A stretch of 51,036 nucleotides of DNA from Treponema sp. (GCA_016294105.1 JAEDCN010000016.1:1-51036), one strand, 5' to 3'. Positions 26,410 through 36,077 are shown, counted from the stretch's first letter. The notes: generated by a model from the letters alone, not told the origin. Translations and numbers: made by a program.

Positions 26410-27447
26410 TCAAACAGCTGATATATTAAGTACGTCATTCACCTGGCCAATAGGCAAGCCCAGACGCAAACACTCGGTAACCGCTCGGATACAATCCAAT
26501 TCATACCTTTTTATCTTGAACCAACAATAGAGCACATGGGGCAACTCATTATTTTGATGGAGCCGCTTTTTCCACTGCTGGAATAGTTTTCTGTGAGCAA
26601 CACTGTTTATCCACCGAGGATCAATGGTCCAAAGCTCATTCTCTTGAGGAGGATTCAAAAGTGGACTATAACCACTCTTGTTCCAGGCTTCGTAGTTATT
26701 GATGGAATAATCCAATGTCTTTACAATGGGACCTGCAAGCACATCCCGAGAAATGTCGTTTATATCAGAAACATCCTCCAGTGTAACTAGCCGCTGAAGC
26801 ACATCCTTTCCTTCCATTCCAAAATACACCCGTAAACGAAGGGACCACACAAGGTTATCCAGCAAAAGCTCGTCTTTCAGCATTTTTTTTATGGAATCAC
26901 CCATATTAGCAGGCAAGCGGTCAATGCTGTTCCAAAGAGTACGGATATATTGCAAGTCAAGATGGGATTCCAATTCAAGCTGAGACACTTCAGAACCAGT
27001 AGTGGCACACCATTCCACTGGAGAACCAGCTACCAAGGACTTTACGTTGGGCCATTTGTCGTAATGAAGCATAGAAAAAGGATCAATGTGATTCATTTCG
27101 GGCAGTTTTGCAGATGAATCATTGTCCTTAAAGGAAATGAAAAGTAATTCCTTTAGATTTTCATAGTCGTATAAACGGATTAAATCTATTAAAAATTGGG
27201 GTGGACAGGATTGGAGCTCTAGTAAGGAAATGAACTCATCCAAAAACAGACCTTCTGACTTATGCTCAATAGCCTCCGCCAACTCAGCGGGAGAAATACT
27301 GGGACATTCAGAAGAAAAAAGCAGATTCCACAAACCTTCCAAGGAGGTTACAGATTGAAGACGATGAAAGCCTCCACCCACAAAGGATTTGGACAACATG
27401 CCACATACCTTTGCATAGATGTAACCGTCCAAAGTAGAATCTTTCAT
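26410..27447 (-). CDS. atpC: V-type ATPase subunit C-like (d subunit, links stalk to ring)
   Basis: 345-residue helical protein with weak but recognisable V-ATPase C/d features: YIYAKVCGMLSKSF at the start, and YCWFKIKRYELDCIRAVTECLRLGLP near the end (the 'xxE-xx-NLR-ii-G' site of the family, here degenerate). It caps the c ring and docks the central stalk. The start overlaps or abuts the preceding gene: GTG at 27453 overlaps its TGA, ATG at 27447 follows it; the ATG is given. Confidence 0.8.
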   Translation of the reverse strand: MKDSTLDGYIYAKVCGMLSKSFVGGGFHRLQSVTSLEGLWNLLFSSECPSISPAELAEAIEHKSEGLFLDEFISLLELQSCPPQFLIDLIRLYDYENLKELLFISFKDNDSSAKLPEMNHIDPFSMLHYDKWPNVKSLVAGSPVEWCATTGSEVSQLELESHLDLQYIRTLWNSIDRLPANMGDSIKKMLKDELLLDNLVWSLRLRVYFGMEGKDVLQRLVTLEDVSDINDISRDVLAGPIVKTLDYSINNYEAWNKSGYSPLLNPPQENELWTIDPRWINSVAHRKLFQQWKKRLHQNNELPHVLYCWFKIKRYELDCIRAVTECLRLGLPIGQVNDVLNISAV

Positions 27448-27449
27448 GA

Positions 27450-27764
27450 TCACCAACCCGAGTGCTGAAATAGCAATTTATCCAACAAGGAAGAAAAGGC
27501 TTCCTTGTTGGTGTTTATTCCACGCAATCCAGCTTCATAGGCTTGAAGCTGACTCAAATATTCTTGATGCATGGACTCCTTTGCTTGGGACAATTTTTCG
27601 TTATATTGGAGGACACAGCGGTTGCATTTTTCCTTCAATTCTGCGTCGCCCTTACTCATGGCTTCTGCAATATCCTTGTCAGCTTTTATCTGCACATCGA
27701 ACAAAGATTGTGCAATATCTTGCTCCACCGTCAAAATACGGTCAAGAAGAGCTGTGTTCTCCAT
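27450..27764 (-). CDS. V-type ATPase small peripheral-stalk subunit (H/G-like)
   Basis: 104 residues, almost wholly a charged coiled coil (about 1-80). It occupies the first position of the V-ATPase genes, where Firmicutes and archaea have the H/G (NtpF) subunit that pairs with E. Sequence identity in this subunit is low in general, so the call rests on size, coiled coil and place. AGGGG precedes the ATG. Confidence 0.65.
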   Translation of the reverse strand: MENTALLDRILTVEQDIAQSLFDVQIKADKDIAEAMSKGDAELKEKCNRCVLQYNEKLSQAKESMHQEYLSQLQAYEAGLRGINTNKEAFSSLLDKLLFQHSGW

Positions 27765-27801
27765 AATTATTCCCCTTCTCTTTTGCTGAAACTATTTACA
27801 C

Positions 27802-28269
27802 TTACTGGATAACCATTCGCTCAAACTCCAAGATACAATTACATGCATCCTGAGAATTTGTCGCAGAAAGAATCTTTTTTAGGAAATCAGGATTTTGAAG
27901 CAAAGAAGCTAAACGTTTGATTACCTGCAAGTGGAAATCACAGTCCTTAACGCCAGATACCAACATGAAAACAATGTGTACTGGCTCATTGTCCAAGGAC
28001 TGAAAATCAATTCCTTGTCGAGAAATACCAATGACACCGTGGACGCCCTCAACCCCCTCACACAGAGCATGGGGAATTGCAACGCCACGGCCGATACCAG
28101 TACTAAGCTTACTCTCTCGCTGGAGCAAGGCATCAAGTACTTTATCGTAATTCAGACTTGGCTGAGAAACTACTAATTTCTGGGCTAATTCTTGAATCAC
28201 ATCACGTTTGTCCGTACTGGCAAAATCAAAGGAAATTGACTGACAATTGAACACACGGCCAAGAATCAT
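27802..28269 (-). CDS. ptsN: PTS IIA domain protein (EIIA-Fru/Ntr type)
   Basis: 155 residues of a single EIIA domain of the fructose/nitrogen class. The phosphorylatable His67 is in GVAIPHAL, and the domain includes VHIVFMLVSG and HLQVIKRLASLL. With no transporter domains nearby, it is most likely regulatory, like PtsN. It sits between secG and the V-ATPase genes with short gaps (14 and 37 bp), so it is probably co-transcribed with an ion pump; PtsN-type proteins are known to control K+ transport in E. coli. Confidence 0.88.
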   Translation of the reverse strand: MILGRVFNCQSISFDFASTDKRDVIQELAQKLVVSQPSLNYDKVLDALLQRESKLSTGIGRGVAIPHALCEGVEGVHGVIGISRQGIDFQSLDNEPVHIVFMLVSGVKDCDFHLQVIKRLASLLQNPDFLKKILSATNSQDACNCILEFERMVIQ

Positions 28270-28283
28270 TATACACCTCTGAA

Positions 28284-28670
28284 TTATTGTTCGTCTGTAG
28301 GCTCTACACTGGCGGGAGACTCACTATCCAAGGTTGCCTCTGCCTCTACGGTACCAGCAGCATCCTCATCCAACCAGAATCCACTGTTTCCAGCAGCCTC
28401 TTCCTGAGCGGCAGCTGCATCCAAGGAATGAACAGCAGGAGCCTTATTCATAAAGGCAAGAATGAAGGTGGATACAAAGAACAAGGTTACCAAAATATAT
28501 GTAGTTTTTGTCAGCACATTGCCAGAACGGGAACCAAATGCAGCAGAGTTTCCGCCTCCCAAGAGACCACCCATACCGCCTCCCTCTTCATTCTGAAGAA
28601 GAACCACACATACCAGCAAAACGCATATAATTACAAATGCTACCAAAAGAATAATACCAATAACACCCAT
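28284..28670 (-). CDS. secG: Preprotein translocase subunit SecG
   Basis: 128 residues: two membrane helices (about 3-26 and 50-72), with the conserved LLQNEEGGGMGGLLGGGNSAAFGSRSGNVL loop between. A C-terminal acidic, Ala/Glu-rich tail of about 50 residues is longer than in E. coli. SecG assists SecYEG-mediated export. GGAG precedes the ATG. First gene after the promoter at 28706-28734. Confidence 0.95.
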   Translation of the reverse strand: MGVIGIILLVAFVIICVLLVCVVLLQNEEGGGMGGLLGGGNSAAFGSRSGNVLTKTTYILVTLFFVSTFILAFMNKAPAVHSLDAAAAQEEAAGNSGFWLDEDAAGTVEAEATLDSESPASVEPTDEQ

Positions 28671-28705
28671 TTGTTGTTACTCCGTCTTATAAGATACAAT
28701 GATGG

Positions 28706-28734
28706 ATTGTACCCCAAATTACGGTTTTATGCAA
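28706..28734 (-). promoter_or_regulatory. Promoter of the secG-ptsN-V-ATPase cluster
   Basis: Minus strand TTGCAT (28734-28729), 17 bases, TACAAT (28711-28706), 36 bp upstream of secG. No other promoter of this quality was seen down to map, but internal ones cannot be excluded. Confidence 0.65.
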
Positions 28735-28771
28735 GGGAAGCTATTTTTTTCATCTCTAATTAACCGTTTTT

Positions 28772-28831
28772 TTGCAGGCTTTTCCAGAGTGGTTATAGAA
28801 TCTTCCCCTTTTACCAGTGCTATGATATACT
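28772..28831 (+). promoter_or_regulatory. Putative dnaE promoters
   Basis: TTGCAG (28772), 16 bases, TATAGA (28794) is one candidate. A second -10-like TATACT (28826-28831) ends seven bases before the dnaE ATG. No Shine-Dalgarno is present. Confidence 0.4.
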
Positions 28832-28838
28832 TTTTTCC

Positions 28839-31800
28839 ATGAGCACGCAAAAATTTGTCCACCTTCACGTTCACTCTGATTTTTCTCTGTTGGATGCCTC
28901 TGCAAAAATCAATGACTTGGTAAGCAGGGCAAAGGAGCTAGGAATGGATGCCCTCGCTCTTACGGACCACGGAAACATGTTCGGAGTGCTGCGATTTGAA
29001 CAAGCCTGCCGCAAGGCGGGAATCAAGCCCATCATCGGCTGTGAATTTTACGTGGCTGCAGGAAGCCGCCATGAAAGGAACACCACGGAACGAGGAAAAA
29101 ACTACTATCACTTGATTCTTTTGGCAAAAAATGAGGAAGGTTATCGCAACCTGATGCAGCTGGACTCCATGGCCTATACTGAGGGAATGTATTACAAGCC
29201 CCGTATCGACAACGAGATTCTCCGTCAGCATAGTGGTGGATTGGTGTGCCTCACTGCCTGTCTTGCAGGACAACTCCCCCAGCTGCTTCTAACAGGCAAA
29301 ATAAAGGAAGCAGAAGAATTCGTGCTGCAATATCAGGAAATTTTTGGTAAGGAAAATTTCTTTGTGGAGCTACAGGACCACGGTATTGCGGATCAAAAAA
29401 AGGTGGCTCCCCTGCTAATTGAGGTTGCAAAGAAGCTGAATGTTCCAATGGTAGTAACCAACGACATTCACTTTGTATTGAAAGAAGATCAGGTGGTGCA
29501 GGATGTTATGCTCTGCATTGGGCGAAAGGAAACCCGCAACGATCCCAAGCGACGAAATCCTTATAATAGTGAATTCTATATGAAAAGTGCAGAGGAAATG
29601 GCGGGACTATTTCCTGACTATCCTGAAATGATGGAAAATACGGTGAAGATTGCCGATATGTGCGACTTTACCATTCCGCAATTTTCCACAGAGCAGCTTA
29701 AGGACTGCTTGCCAGTGTACCAGATTCCACCAGAATTCGCCACCCAGGACGATTACGTGCGTCACTTGGTGTACACCGGCTTGGAAAAACGGTATCCAGC
29801 TATTACCCAGCAGATTCGAGACAGAGCGGAACACGAGCTTTCTGTTATCTTTAAGATGGGATTTTCCGGTTACTTCTTGATTGTGTGGGACTTTATCAAC
29901 TGGGCCAAACAAAATGACATTCCTGTAGGCCCCGGACGTGGTTCTGGAGCTGGTTCCCTGGTAGCCTATGCCATGACCATTACCGACGTAGACCCCTTCC
30001 GCTACAACCTGCTGTTTGAGCGATTTTTGAATCCAGAACGAATCTCCATGCCTGACTTTGATATTGACCTCTGTAACGAGGGGCGCCAAGCAGTAATCGA
30101 CTATACCCGACAAAAGTACGGAGACGAACAGGTGGCCCACATCGTTACCTTTAACACCCTCAAGGCCAAGGCGGTAATAAAGGACGTAGGGCGGGTTTTG
30201 GACATTCCTCTAAATGAAGTGAACATGCTGACAAAGCTGGTGCCCGACAATCCCAAGGCCCACTTGAAGGATGCCTTTGAGGTAAACGAAAAGATGAAGG
30301 ATTCAGGTCAGCTAGCACCCTACCGAAACGACCCACGGTACAAGGAAATGTTCGACCTGTGTCTAAAGATGGAGGACTTGAACCGCAATACGGGACTCCA
30401 CGCCTCTGGTATTGTAATCGGAAAGACTGCTATTCCAGATTGGGCTCCTGTGTACAAGGATAGTCGCACGGGCAAGACGGCAGTACAGTTCACCATGGAC
30501 ATTATCGAGCCCTGTGGCTTGGTAAAGATGGATTACTTGGGACTAAAAACCCTTACTCTTATCAAGCATGCGGAACACATTATCCGAAAGCGACCTGGCT
30601 ACGAAAATTTCCGTGCGGACAAGGTGCCAGAAGATGACAAGAAAACCTTTGAGCTTTTCTGTGCAGGCCAGACGGCGGCGGTATTCCAGTTTGAAAGCCC
30701 TGGAATGCAAAAGATTCTTCGCCAGGCCCAGCCCAGCCGTCTGGAGGACTTGGTTGCCTTGAACGCCCTGTACCGACCAGGCCCCATGGACTACATCCCC
30801 AACTACATCGAAGGAAAATTCGATCCGAGCAAAATCAAGTATCCCGACCCCTGTCTGAAAGACATTCTGGAAGAAACCTACGGCGTTATGGTGTATCAGG
30901 AGCAGGTTATGCAAGTAGCCCAGCGAATTGCAGGCTACAGTCTTGGTGGGGCAGATATGCTTCGTCGTGCCATGGGAAAGAAAAAGGCCGAGGTAATGGC
31001 GGCAGAAAAGAGCAAGTTTATAGAAGGAGCAGTAAAAAATGGCTTTGAAGCTCAGCATGCCGACGACATCTTTGAAATCATGGTTCCCTTTGCAGGCTAT
31101 GGATTCAACAAGAGCCACGCAGCCGCCTACTCCATTGTTGCTTATCGGACCGCCTATCTGAAAGCAAACTTCCCTGCAGAATTCATTGCCGCCAACTTAA
31201 CAAACGAAATCACCAGTGCGGACAAGCTTCCCGCCTACATGCAAGAAGGTCGCTCCATGGGATTAACTATTCTGCCTCCCGACATCAACCGTTCCAGTAG
31301 CTACTTTGATGTGGTGGACGGTGAGATTGTGTTTGGCCTTTTGGGAATCAAGGGCATGGGTGAGGCAGCAGCAGAAGCCATTATCCGAGAGCGGGAAAAG
31401 AACGGTCCCTACAAGGATTTTATGGACATGCTGGATCGTGTTCCCAGTTCCGACATCAACAAGAAGGTACTGGAAGTCCTTATTAAGACAGGGGCCTTTG
31501 ACAAGCTGGGTACCAACCGAGCAACCTTGCTGGCTAACATGGAAGAGGCGGTAGCCTACAACGAAGCAAGGCAAGCCAACAGTAAATTTGGCCAAATCAG
31601 CCTTTTTGAAGACTCCGGTGAAAAGGAATTTGTGGACTTTGAGTTCCATCCCATGGATGAAATGTCACACCAAGACTTACTGACACTGGAAAAGGAATGT
31701 ATTGGTTGCTATGTATCTGGCCATCCCTTGGATGATTACAAAGAATTGATTAAAAATGCCTGTACCTTAACCGCTACCACTTTGGAGCGTTCCCAAGGAG

Positions 31801-32300
31801 ACAAGCAATATACCATCCTTGGTCAGCTAAAAGACTTGCGCCCCATTGTCACCAAGAAGGGAGCTGCAATGGCCTTTGGAAAGCTGGAGGATATGGAGGG
31901 CGAAATTGAAATCACCTTCTTCCCCAAAATTTGGGAGATACAGCGAAGTAATTTGGCAGACGACATGGTAGTGGCTCTTTCTGGCAAGGTGGACAAGGGA
32001 CGTGGAGATACTCCCTCCTTTTTGGTAGACGAGGTACTGGATATAAACAATCTGAAGCACAAGACTAGCTGGGACATCCACATTAAACTCGATTCTAGTT
32101 TTAAGGAAGAACCACAAATTTACCCATTACGTGATTATCTATTTGGCTCTGAGGGGAATTCTTGTGTATATTTTCATATAGACACACCCGCTGGTCATCG
32201 GACAATTAGGGCAAACCCTATGTTAAAGGTTTCTAGTTCAGATTACTTTATCAAGGAGCTGGAAATGCAACCCATGGTAAGCCAAGTGTGGAAAGAATAA
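28839..32300 (+). CDS. dnaE: DNA polymerase III alpha subunit
   Basis: 1153-residue replicative polymerase of the DnaE1 type. PHP domain at the start with HLHVHSD (8-14) and TDHGNMFG. Catalytic aspartates Asp406 and Asp408 in PDFDIDL and Asp565 in KMDYLGLKT; the first motif usually ends in Phe (PDFDIDF), here Leu. Helix-hairpin-helix near 820-880, then an OB domain at about 985-1070 (YTILGQLKDLRPIVTKKGAAMAFGKLEDMEG). Transcribed divergently from secG; yggT and recG follow on the same strand. No ribosome site precedes its ATG. Confidence 0.98.
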   Translation: MSTQKFVHLHVHSDFSLLDASAKINDLVSRAKELGMDALALTDHGNMFGVLRFEQACRKAGIKPIIGCEFYVAAGSRHERNTTERGKNYYHLILLAKNEEGYRNLMQLDSMAYTEGMYYKPRIDNEILRQHSGGLVCLTACLAGQLPQLLLTGKIKEAEEFVLQYQEIFGKENFFVELQDHGIADQKKVAPLLIEVAKKLNVPMVVTNDIHFVLKEDQVVQDVMLCIGRKETRNDPKRRNPYNSEFYMKSAEEMAGLFPDYPEMMENTVKIADMCDFTIPQFSTEQLKDCLPVYQIPPEFATQDDYVRHLVYTGLEKRYPAITQQIRDRAEHELSVIFKMGFSGYFLIVWDFINWAKQNDIPVGPGRGSGAGSLVAYAMTITDVDPFRYNLLFERFLNPERISMPDFDIDLCNEGRQAVIDYTRQKYGDEQVAHIVTFNTLKAKAVIKDVGRVLDIPLNEVNMLTKLVPDNPKAHLKDAFEVNEKMKDSGQLAPYRNDPRYKEMFDLCLKMEDLNRNTGLHASGIVIGKTAIPDWAPVYKDSRTGKTAVQFTMDIIEPCGLVKMDYLGLKTLTLIKHAEHIIRKRPGYENFRADKVPEDDKKTFELFCAGQTAAVFQFESPGMQKILRQAQPSRLEDLVALNALYRPGPMDYIPNYIEGKFDPSKIKYPDPCLKDILEETYGVMVYQEQVMQVAQRIAGYSLGGADMLRRAMGKKKAEVMAAEKSKFIEGAVKNGFEAQHADDIFEIMVPFAGYGFNKSHAAAYSIVAYRTAYLKANFPAEFIAANLTNEITSADKLPAYMQEGRSMGLTILPPDINRSSSYFDVVDGEIVFGLLGIKGMGEAAAEAIIREREKNGPYKDFMDMLDRVPSSDINKKVLEVLIKTGAFDKLGTNRATLLANMEEAVAYNEARQANSKFGQISLFEDSGEKEFVDFEFHPMDEMSHQDLLTLEKECIGCYVSGHPLDDYKELIKNACTLTATTLERSQGDKQYTILGQLKDLRPIVTKKGAAMAFGKLEDMEGEIEITFFPKIWEIQRSNLADDMVVALSGKVDKGRGDTPSFLVDEVLDINNLKHKTSWDIHIKLDSSFKEEPQIYPLRDYLFGSEGNSCVYFHIDTPAGHRTIRANPMLKVSSSDYFIKELEMQPMVSQVWKE

Positions 32301-32333
32301 GCTTCCTACAGCAGGATATATCAGGAGTGTACC

Positions 32334-32918
32334 ATGAAAATTTTTAGTTTGTTGGCAGCAGCCCTCAGTCTCTATGCCATGATGTGTTTTGTGAGAATCA
32401 TTCTCACCTGGATTCCCAGCCTGAACTACTCCAAGTTCGGTCATTTTATGGCGGCCGCCTGTGATCCTTACATGCAGTTCTTCCGCAGATTCAGATTTCT
32501 GCGGTTCGGCAACATTGATTTTAGCCCAATCCTGTCTTTGGGGTTGTTGGTGGCAGTTTCCAATATCCTTTCCAACATTGCCATGACAGGCCGCCTAGGT
32601 GTAGGATACCTGTTGGCCTCCGTGGTTTCCGTGCTGTGGTCATTGATTTCCTCCGTCATAGGATTTCTCATCATTCTGCTGATTATTCGCCTTGTAGCCC
32701 TCTTTTTGAGCAAAGGTGGCAATTCCCTGTGGTACAGTCTTGACAGCACATTGAATCCTGTGGTGTACAAGCTGGCAGGAATTTTCCGTGAACGTAACAC
32801 CTTTATGACCCAGAAGACAGCCTACATCATCACCATTGTGGCCCTTTTTATAGCTCGCCTTGTGGGAGGAATCCTTTTCTCCATCATTGTAACACTGCTG
32901 ATGCGGATCCCCTTCTAG
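32334..32918 (+). CDS. YggT family membrane protein
   Basis: 194 residues with two YggT modules, each having a pair of helices: about 4-20 with MMCFVRIILTWIPSLNYSKFG, and the second from about 100. YggT proteins are small inner-membrane proteins linked to osmotic tolerance and cell division in several bacteria, mechanism unclear. AGGAG six bases before ATG; 33 bp after dnaE, 16 bp before recG. Confidence 0.82.
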   Translation: MKIFSLLAAALSLYAMMCFVRIILTWIPSLNYSKFGHFMAAACDPYMQFFRRFRFLRFGNIDFSPILSLGLLVAVSNILSNIAMTGRLGVGYLLASVVSVLWSLISSVIGFLIILLIIRLVALFLSKGGNSLWYSLDSTLNPVVYKLAGIFRERNTFMTQKTAYIITIVALFIARLVGGILFSIIVTLLMRIPF

Positions 32919-32934
32919 GTAAGGCAGGCCAGCC

Positions 32935-35112
32935 ATGAAGCTTAAGGAAATAGAAACACCTATCTCCACCCTCTCTGGCATTGGCCCCGCCAAGGCTCGC
33001 CTCTTTGCCAACATTGGCATTTACACCATTGCAGACCTCCTCAGCTATTACCCTAAGGATTGGGAAGACAGAACCCAACCTGTGCCACTAGCCCAATTCA
33101 GAGAAAAGAAGGTGCATACGGTGGCTCAGGTTACTGGCCACAGCTGGTTTGGCTACGGCAGGATGAAAACACTGAAAATCGCCATTGCAGATACCAGCGG
33201 ACGGGGAGAACTGGTGGCCTTTAACCGCCCCTTTTTGGAAAAATCCCTGCCAGTGGGTGCCATCATCGCCGTTACTGGTCAATTTTCCCTAAAATACAAC
33301 CAGATCCAGTCCTCCTTCTTTGAGGCTGAAAAAATTGCCGACAACGGCAGCCTTCAGGACTGGCAGAATAAGACAGTTCCCGGCTCTCAAGTTATTCCGC
33401 TCTATCCTTTGACGGCAGGCCTTTCCAACGGCAACATCAGGCAGGCGGTAAAACGAGCCTTGCAGGAATATGGCAGAGGCATTGAAGATGAGCTTCCCCA
33501 AGAAATCCTGCAAAAACGAGCCCTTATGGGAAAGGCTCGGGCTATTACCAACATGCACCAGCCAAAAACCTTGGCCGACGCGCTGGAAGCTCGAAAAACC
33601 TTAATTTACGAGGAGCTGTATTTTTTCCAGCTGGCCATTGGAGGCCGTGCATTGCTTCACAAGGGGCGGCTTCCAGAGCTGGAGCCAACCCACGTTCAAG
33701 ACACCACCTTTGGTCCAGAACAGGAAGCAGCCTTTTTGGAAAGCCTTTCTCCACGACAAAAAAAACTTTTGGCCGCCCTCCCCTTTCAGCTGACAACAGG
33801 ACAAAAGCTTTGCATCACCGACATAAACAATGACCTAGACCAGTGTGAAAAAAGTCGCTGCACCGGAGCAATAGGACAACAGCCCTACACTATGGCTCGG
33901 CTAGTGCAAGGAGACGTAGGTTCAGGAAAAACTCTAGCAGCATTCTTTGCCTGTCTAAGAATTGTAGATTGGGGCGGACAATGTGCTTTAATGGCTCCCA
34001 CGGAATTGCTGGCACGTCAGCACGCTGAAAATGCCGCCAAAATGCTGGAGCCAGCAGCAGTCCGCTTGGCCTACCTTACCGGCAACATCAAGGCGGCAAA
34101 CCGAGGGCCCCTACTACAGGCTTTGGCGGCAGGCTCCATCGATATTGTCATCGGTACCCACGCACTGTTTTCCAAGAACATCCAGTATGCAAACCTCCAT
34201 CTGGTGGTGATTGACGAGCAGCACCGTTTTGGTGTCTTACAACGAAACGCCATTCTGGAAAAAGGCCGACAAAAAATCCCAGAAAAGGAGGTGTACACCG
34301 TTCCTTCCCTCCTTATGCTTAGCGCCACCCCCATTCCCCGAACCCTGGCCCTCACCGCCTTTGGAGACTTGGATATTTCCATCATCAAGACCATGCCAAA
34401 AGGTCGCCTTCCCATCAAGACCTACCTTACCCGCATGGGAAATGAGACCAACGTGTACCAGTACGTACAGCGAGAACTAGATGCTGGTCACCAAGCTTAC
34501 TTTGTGTATCCCCTGATAGAAGAAATTGCTGCTGCAGAAAATGACCAGGAACAGGAAGCCCCCTCTGGTGGTCTTTCTGGAATCAAGTCTGCCCAAGATA
34601 TGTTCCAGTTTTTGTCCACCCAGGTGTATCCTGGCGTTCCCATGGCCGTCATTCACTCCCGCACCGAGGAAGCTGAGCAGCACCGCATCCTTGATGAGTT
34701 TCGCAAGGGTGAAATCAAGATTTTGGTGGCCACCAGCGTGGTTGAAGTTGGTGTGGACGTAGCAAACGCCACCTGTATGGTCATTGAACACGCAGATCGA
34801 TTCGGTATGGCCGCCTTGCACCAGCTACGGGGACGAGTTGGCCGTGGAAGCCTGCAATCCTACTGCTTTTTGATTTACGGAAAAAATATTACAGAAACGG
34901 GAAAGGAACGAATGAAGGTGCTGCGGGAAACCACCGACGGCTTTGTAATTGCAGAGGAAGACTTAAAGCTACGAGGCCCCGGTGAAGTCAGCGGTATCCA
35001 GCAATCAGGCTATCTCACCTTGGGCTTGGCAGACCCAGTACGAGACAAGGAGCTTTTGGAGGTGGCCCGTCGTGATGCCTTTAGTCAACTTGGGGAAATG
35101 GGTTTAAAATAA
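32935..35112 (+). CDS. recG: ATP-dependent DNA helicase RecG
   Basis: 725-residue superfamily 2 helicase that reverses stalled replication forks and branch-migrates recombination intermediates. An N-terminal wedge (OB-fold) domain is at about 50-200. Walker A GDVGSGKT at 326-333, DEQH at 427-430 and motif VI QLRGRVGRG near 640-650, with the RecG-typical FGMAALHQLRGRVGRG. Third gene of the dnaE-yggT-recG unit. Confidence 0.97.
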   Translation: MKLKEIETPISTLSGIGPAKARLFANIGIYTIADLLSYYPKDWEDRTQPVPLAQFREKKVHTVAQVTGHSWFGYGRMKTLKIAIADTSGRGELVAFNRPFLEKSLPVGAIIAVTGQFSLKYNQIQSSFFEAEKIADNGSLQDWQNKTVPGSQVIPLYPLTAGLSNGNIRQAVKRALQEYGRGIEDELPQEILQKRALMGKARAITNMHQPKTLADALEARKTLIYEELYFFQLAIGGRALLHKGRLPELEPTHVQDTTFGPEQEAAFLESLSPRQKKLLAALPFQLTTGQKLCITDINNDLDQCEKSRCTGAIGQQPYTMARLVQGDVGSGKTLAAFFACLRIVDWGGQCALMAPTELLARQHAENAAKMLEPAAVRLAYLTGNIKAANRGPLLQALAAGSIDIVIGTHALFSKNIQYANLHLVVIDEQHRFGVLQRNAILEKGRQKIPEKEVYTVPSLLMLSATPIPRTLALTAFGDLDISIIKTMPKGRLPIKTYLTRMGNETNVYQYVQRELDAGHQAYFVYPLIEEIAAAENDQEQEAPSGGLSGIKSAQDMFQFLSTQVYPGVPMAVIHSRTEEAEQHRILDEFRKGEIKILVATSVVEVGVDVANATCMVIEHADRFGMAALHQLRGRVGRGSLQSYCFLIYGKNITETGKERMKVLRETTDGFVIAEEDLKLRGPGEVSGIQQSGYLTLGLADPVRDKELLEVARRDAFSQLGEMGLK

Positions 35113-35145
35113 AAATGGCAGGAAAGAATTCTCCCTCCTGCCATT
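35104..35145 (-). terminator. Terminator of the sigma factor gene
   Basis: Minus-strand hairpin AATGGCAGGA / TCCTGCCATT with a 12-nt loop, then TTTATTTT. It overlaps the end of recG and may also affect that transcript, though the plus-strand side has no T run. Confidence 0.7.
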
Positions 35146-35161
35146 CAACGGTTACATGGCC

Positions 35162-36022
35162 TTATGCAACAAAGGTCTCCAATCGATCCACATAATCTGA
35201 AGTCTGGAGACGGCGGATAGCCTTCTTTTCAATCTGGCGGATTCGCTCCTTTGTCAAATTGAACTTGTCTCCCACTTCCTTCAAGGACATGGACTTGTTT
35301 CCGCTCAAACCAAAGCGATATCGCAAAATCTGAGCCTCCTTCACAGACAAGGTTGCTAAAGCATTTTCCAACTCATCCTGCATAATGCTTTCCATTGCCT
35401 CATCTTCGGGAGACTGATAGCGAGTATCAACGGTATTGTCACCCAGTGAAACAGAAGAGTCATCTCCATTTCCCATGGGTGCATCAAGAGAAACCATATC
35501 ACGAGAAATATTAATAAGATCACGCACCAACTGGTTGGACATACCCAGCATTTCTGCAACCTGGGTCATTTCCTCCTCTTCACTCTTGTCTGCTGTAATG
35601 AACTTACGAGCCTGTTCAATTTGAACCAGCTCATTGGCACGGTTTAAGGGCAGGCGAATCATGCGGGACTTTTCGCAAATAGCCTTCAAGATTGCCTGAC
35701 GAATCCACCATACGGCATAGGAAATGAAGTGGTAGCCCTTGGAAACATCAAAGCGTTCAATGGCAGTCATAAGACCAATATTCCCCTCGCTGATCAAATC
35801 CACCAAATCAAGGCCGTGGTTCTGGTACTTCTTTGCTACATTCACTACAAATCGCAGATTTGCCTGAGCAATCTTATCCTTTGCAGCCTTGTCACCCTTT
35901 GCTGCCTTTGTTGCCAACTCAACCTCTTCTTCCCGAGTCAGCAGGGGAATTTTATTTATTTCCTTCAAGTACATTGAAAGAATATTGTCATCAGAATTCA
36001 TCATAAAGGTTGTTGTTCTCAT
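35162..36022 (-). CDS. RpoS/RpoD-type (group 2) sigma factor
   Basis: 286 residues with sigma-70 regions 1.2 to 4.2 and no region 1.1. Region 1.2 is at about 10-40 (DNILSMYLKEINKIPLLTREEEVELA), 2.1-2.4 at about 55-125 (FVVNVAKKY, DLVDLISEGNIGLMTAIERFD, FISYAVWWIRQAI), region 3 at about 140-190, region 4.2 at about 250-280 (SLKEVGDKFNLTKERIRQIEKKAIRRL). This is the build of an alternative, RpoS-like sigma, not the long primary RpoD. ATG at 36022 with GGAGG seven bases upstream. A sigma-54 promoter lies 82 bp upstream (36104-36120), so its synthesis may need RpoN. Confidence 0.92.
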   Translation of the reverse strand: MRTTTFMMNSDDNILSMYLKEINKIPLLTREEEVELATKAAKGDKAAKDKIAQANLRFVVNVAKKYQNHGLDLVDLISEGNIGLMTAIERFDVSKGYHFISYAVWWIRQAILKAICEKSRMIRLPLNRANELVQIEQARKFITADKSEEEEMTQVAEMLGMSNQLVRDLINISRDMVSLDAPMGNGDDSSVSLGDNTVDTRYQSPEDEAMESIMQDELENALATLSVKEAQILRYRFGLSGNKSMSLKEVGDKFNLTKERIRQIEKKAIRRLQTSDYVDRLETFVA

Positions 36023-36056
36023 AAAAATACCTCCAAATAAGAACAAGTCACTATAA

Positions 36057-36077
36057 AAGGTTTTTTACTAAAACCTT
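36057..36077 (-). promoter_or_regulatory. Hairpin in the 5' leader of the sigma factor mRNA
   Basis: AAGGTTTT-N5-AAAACCTT forms an 8-bp stem about 35 bases before the start codon, within the 71-nt leader predicted from the sigma-54 promoter. Confidence 0.5.
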
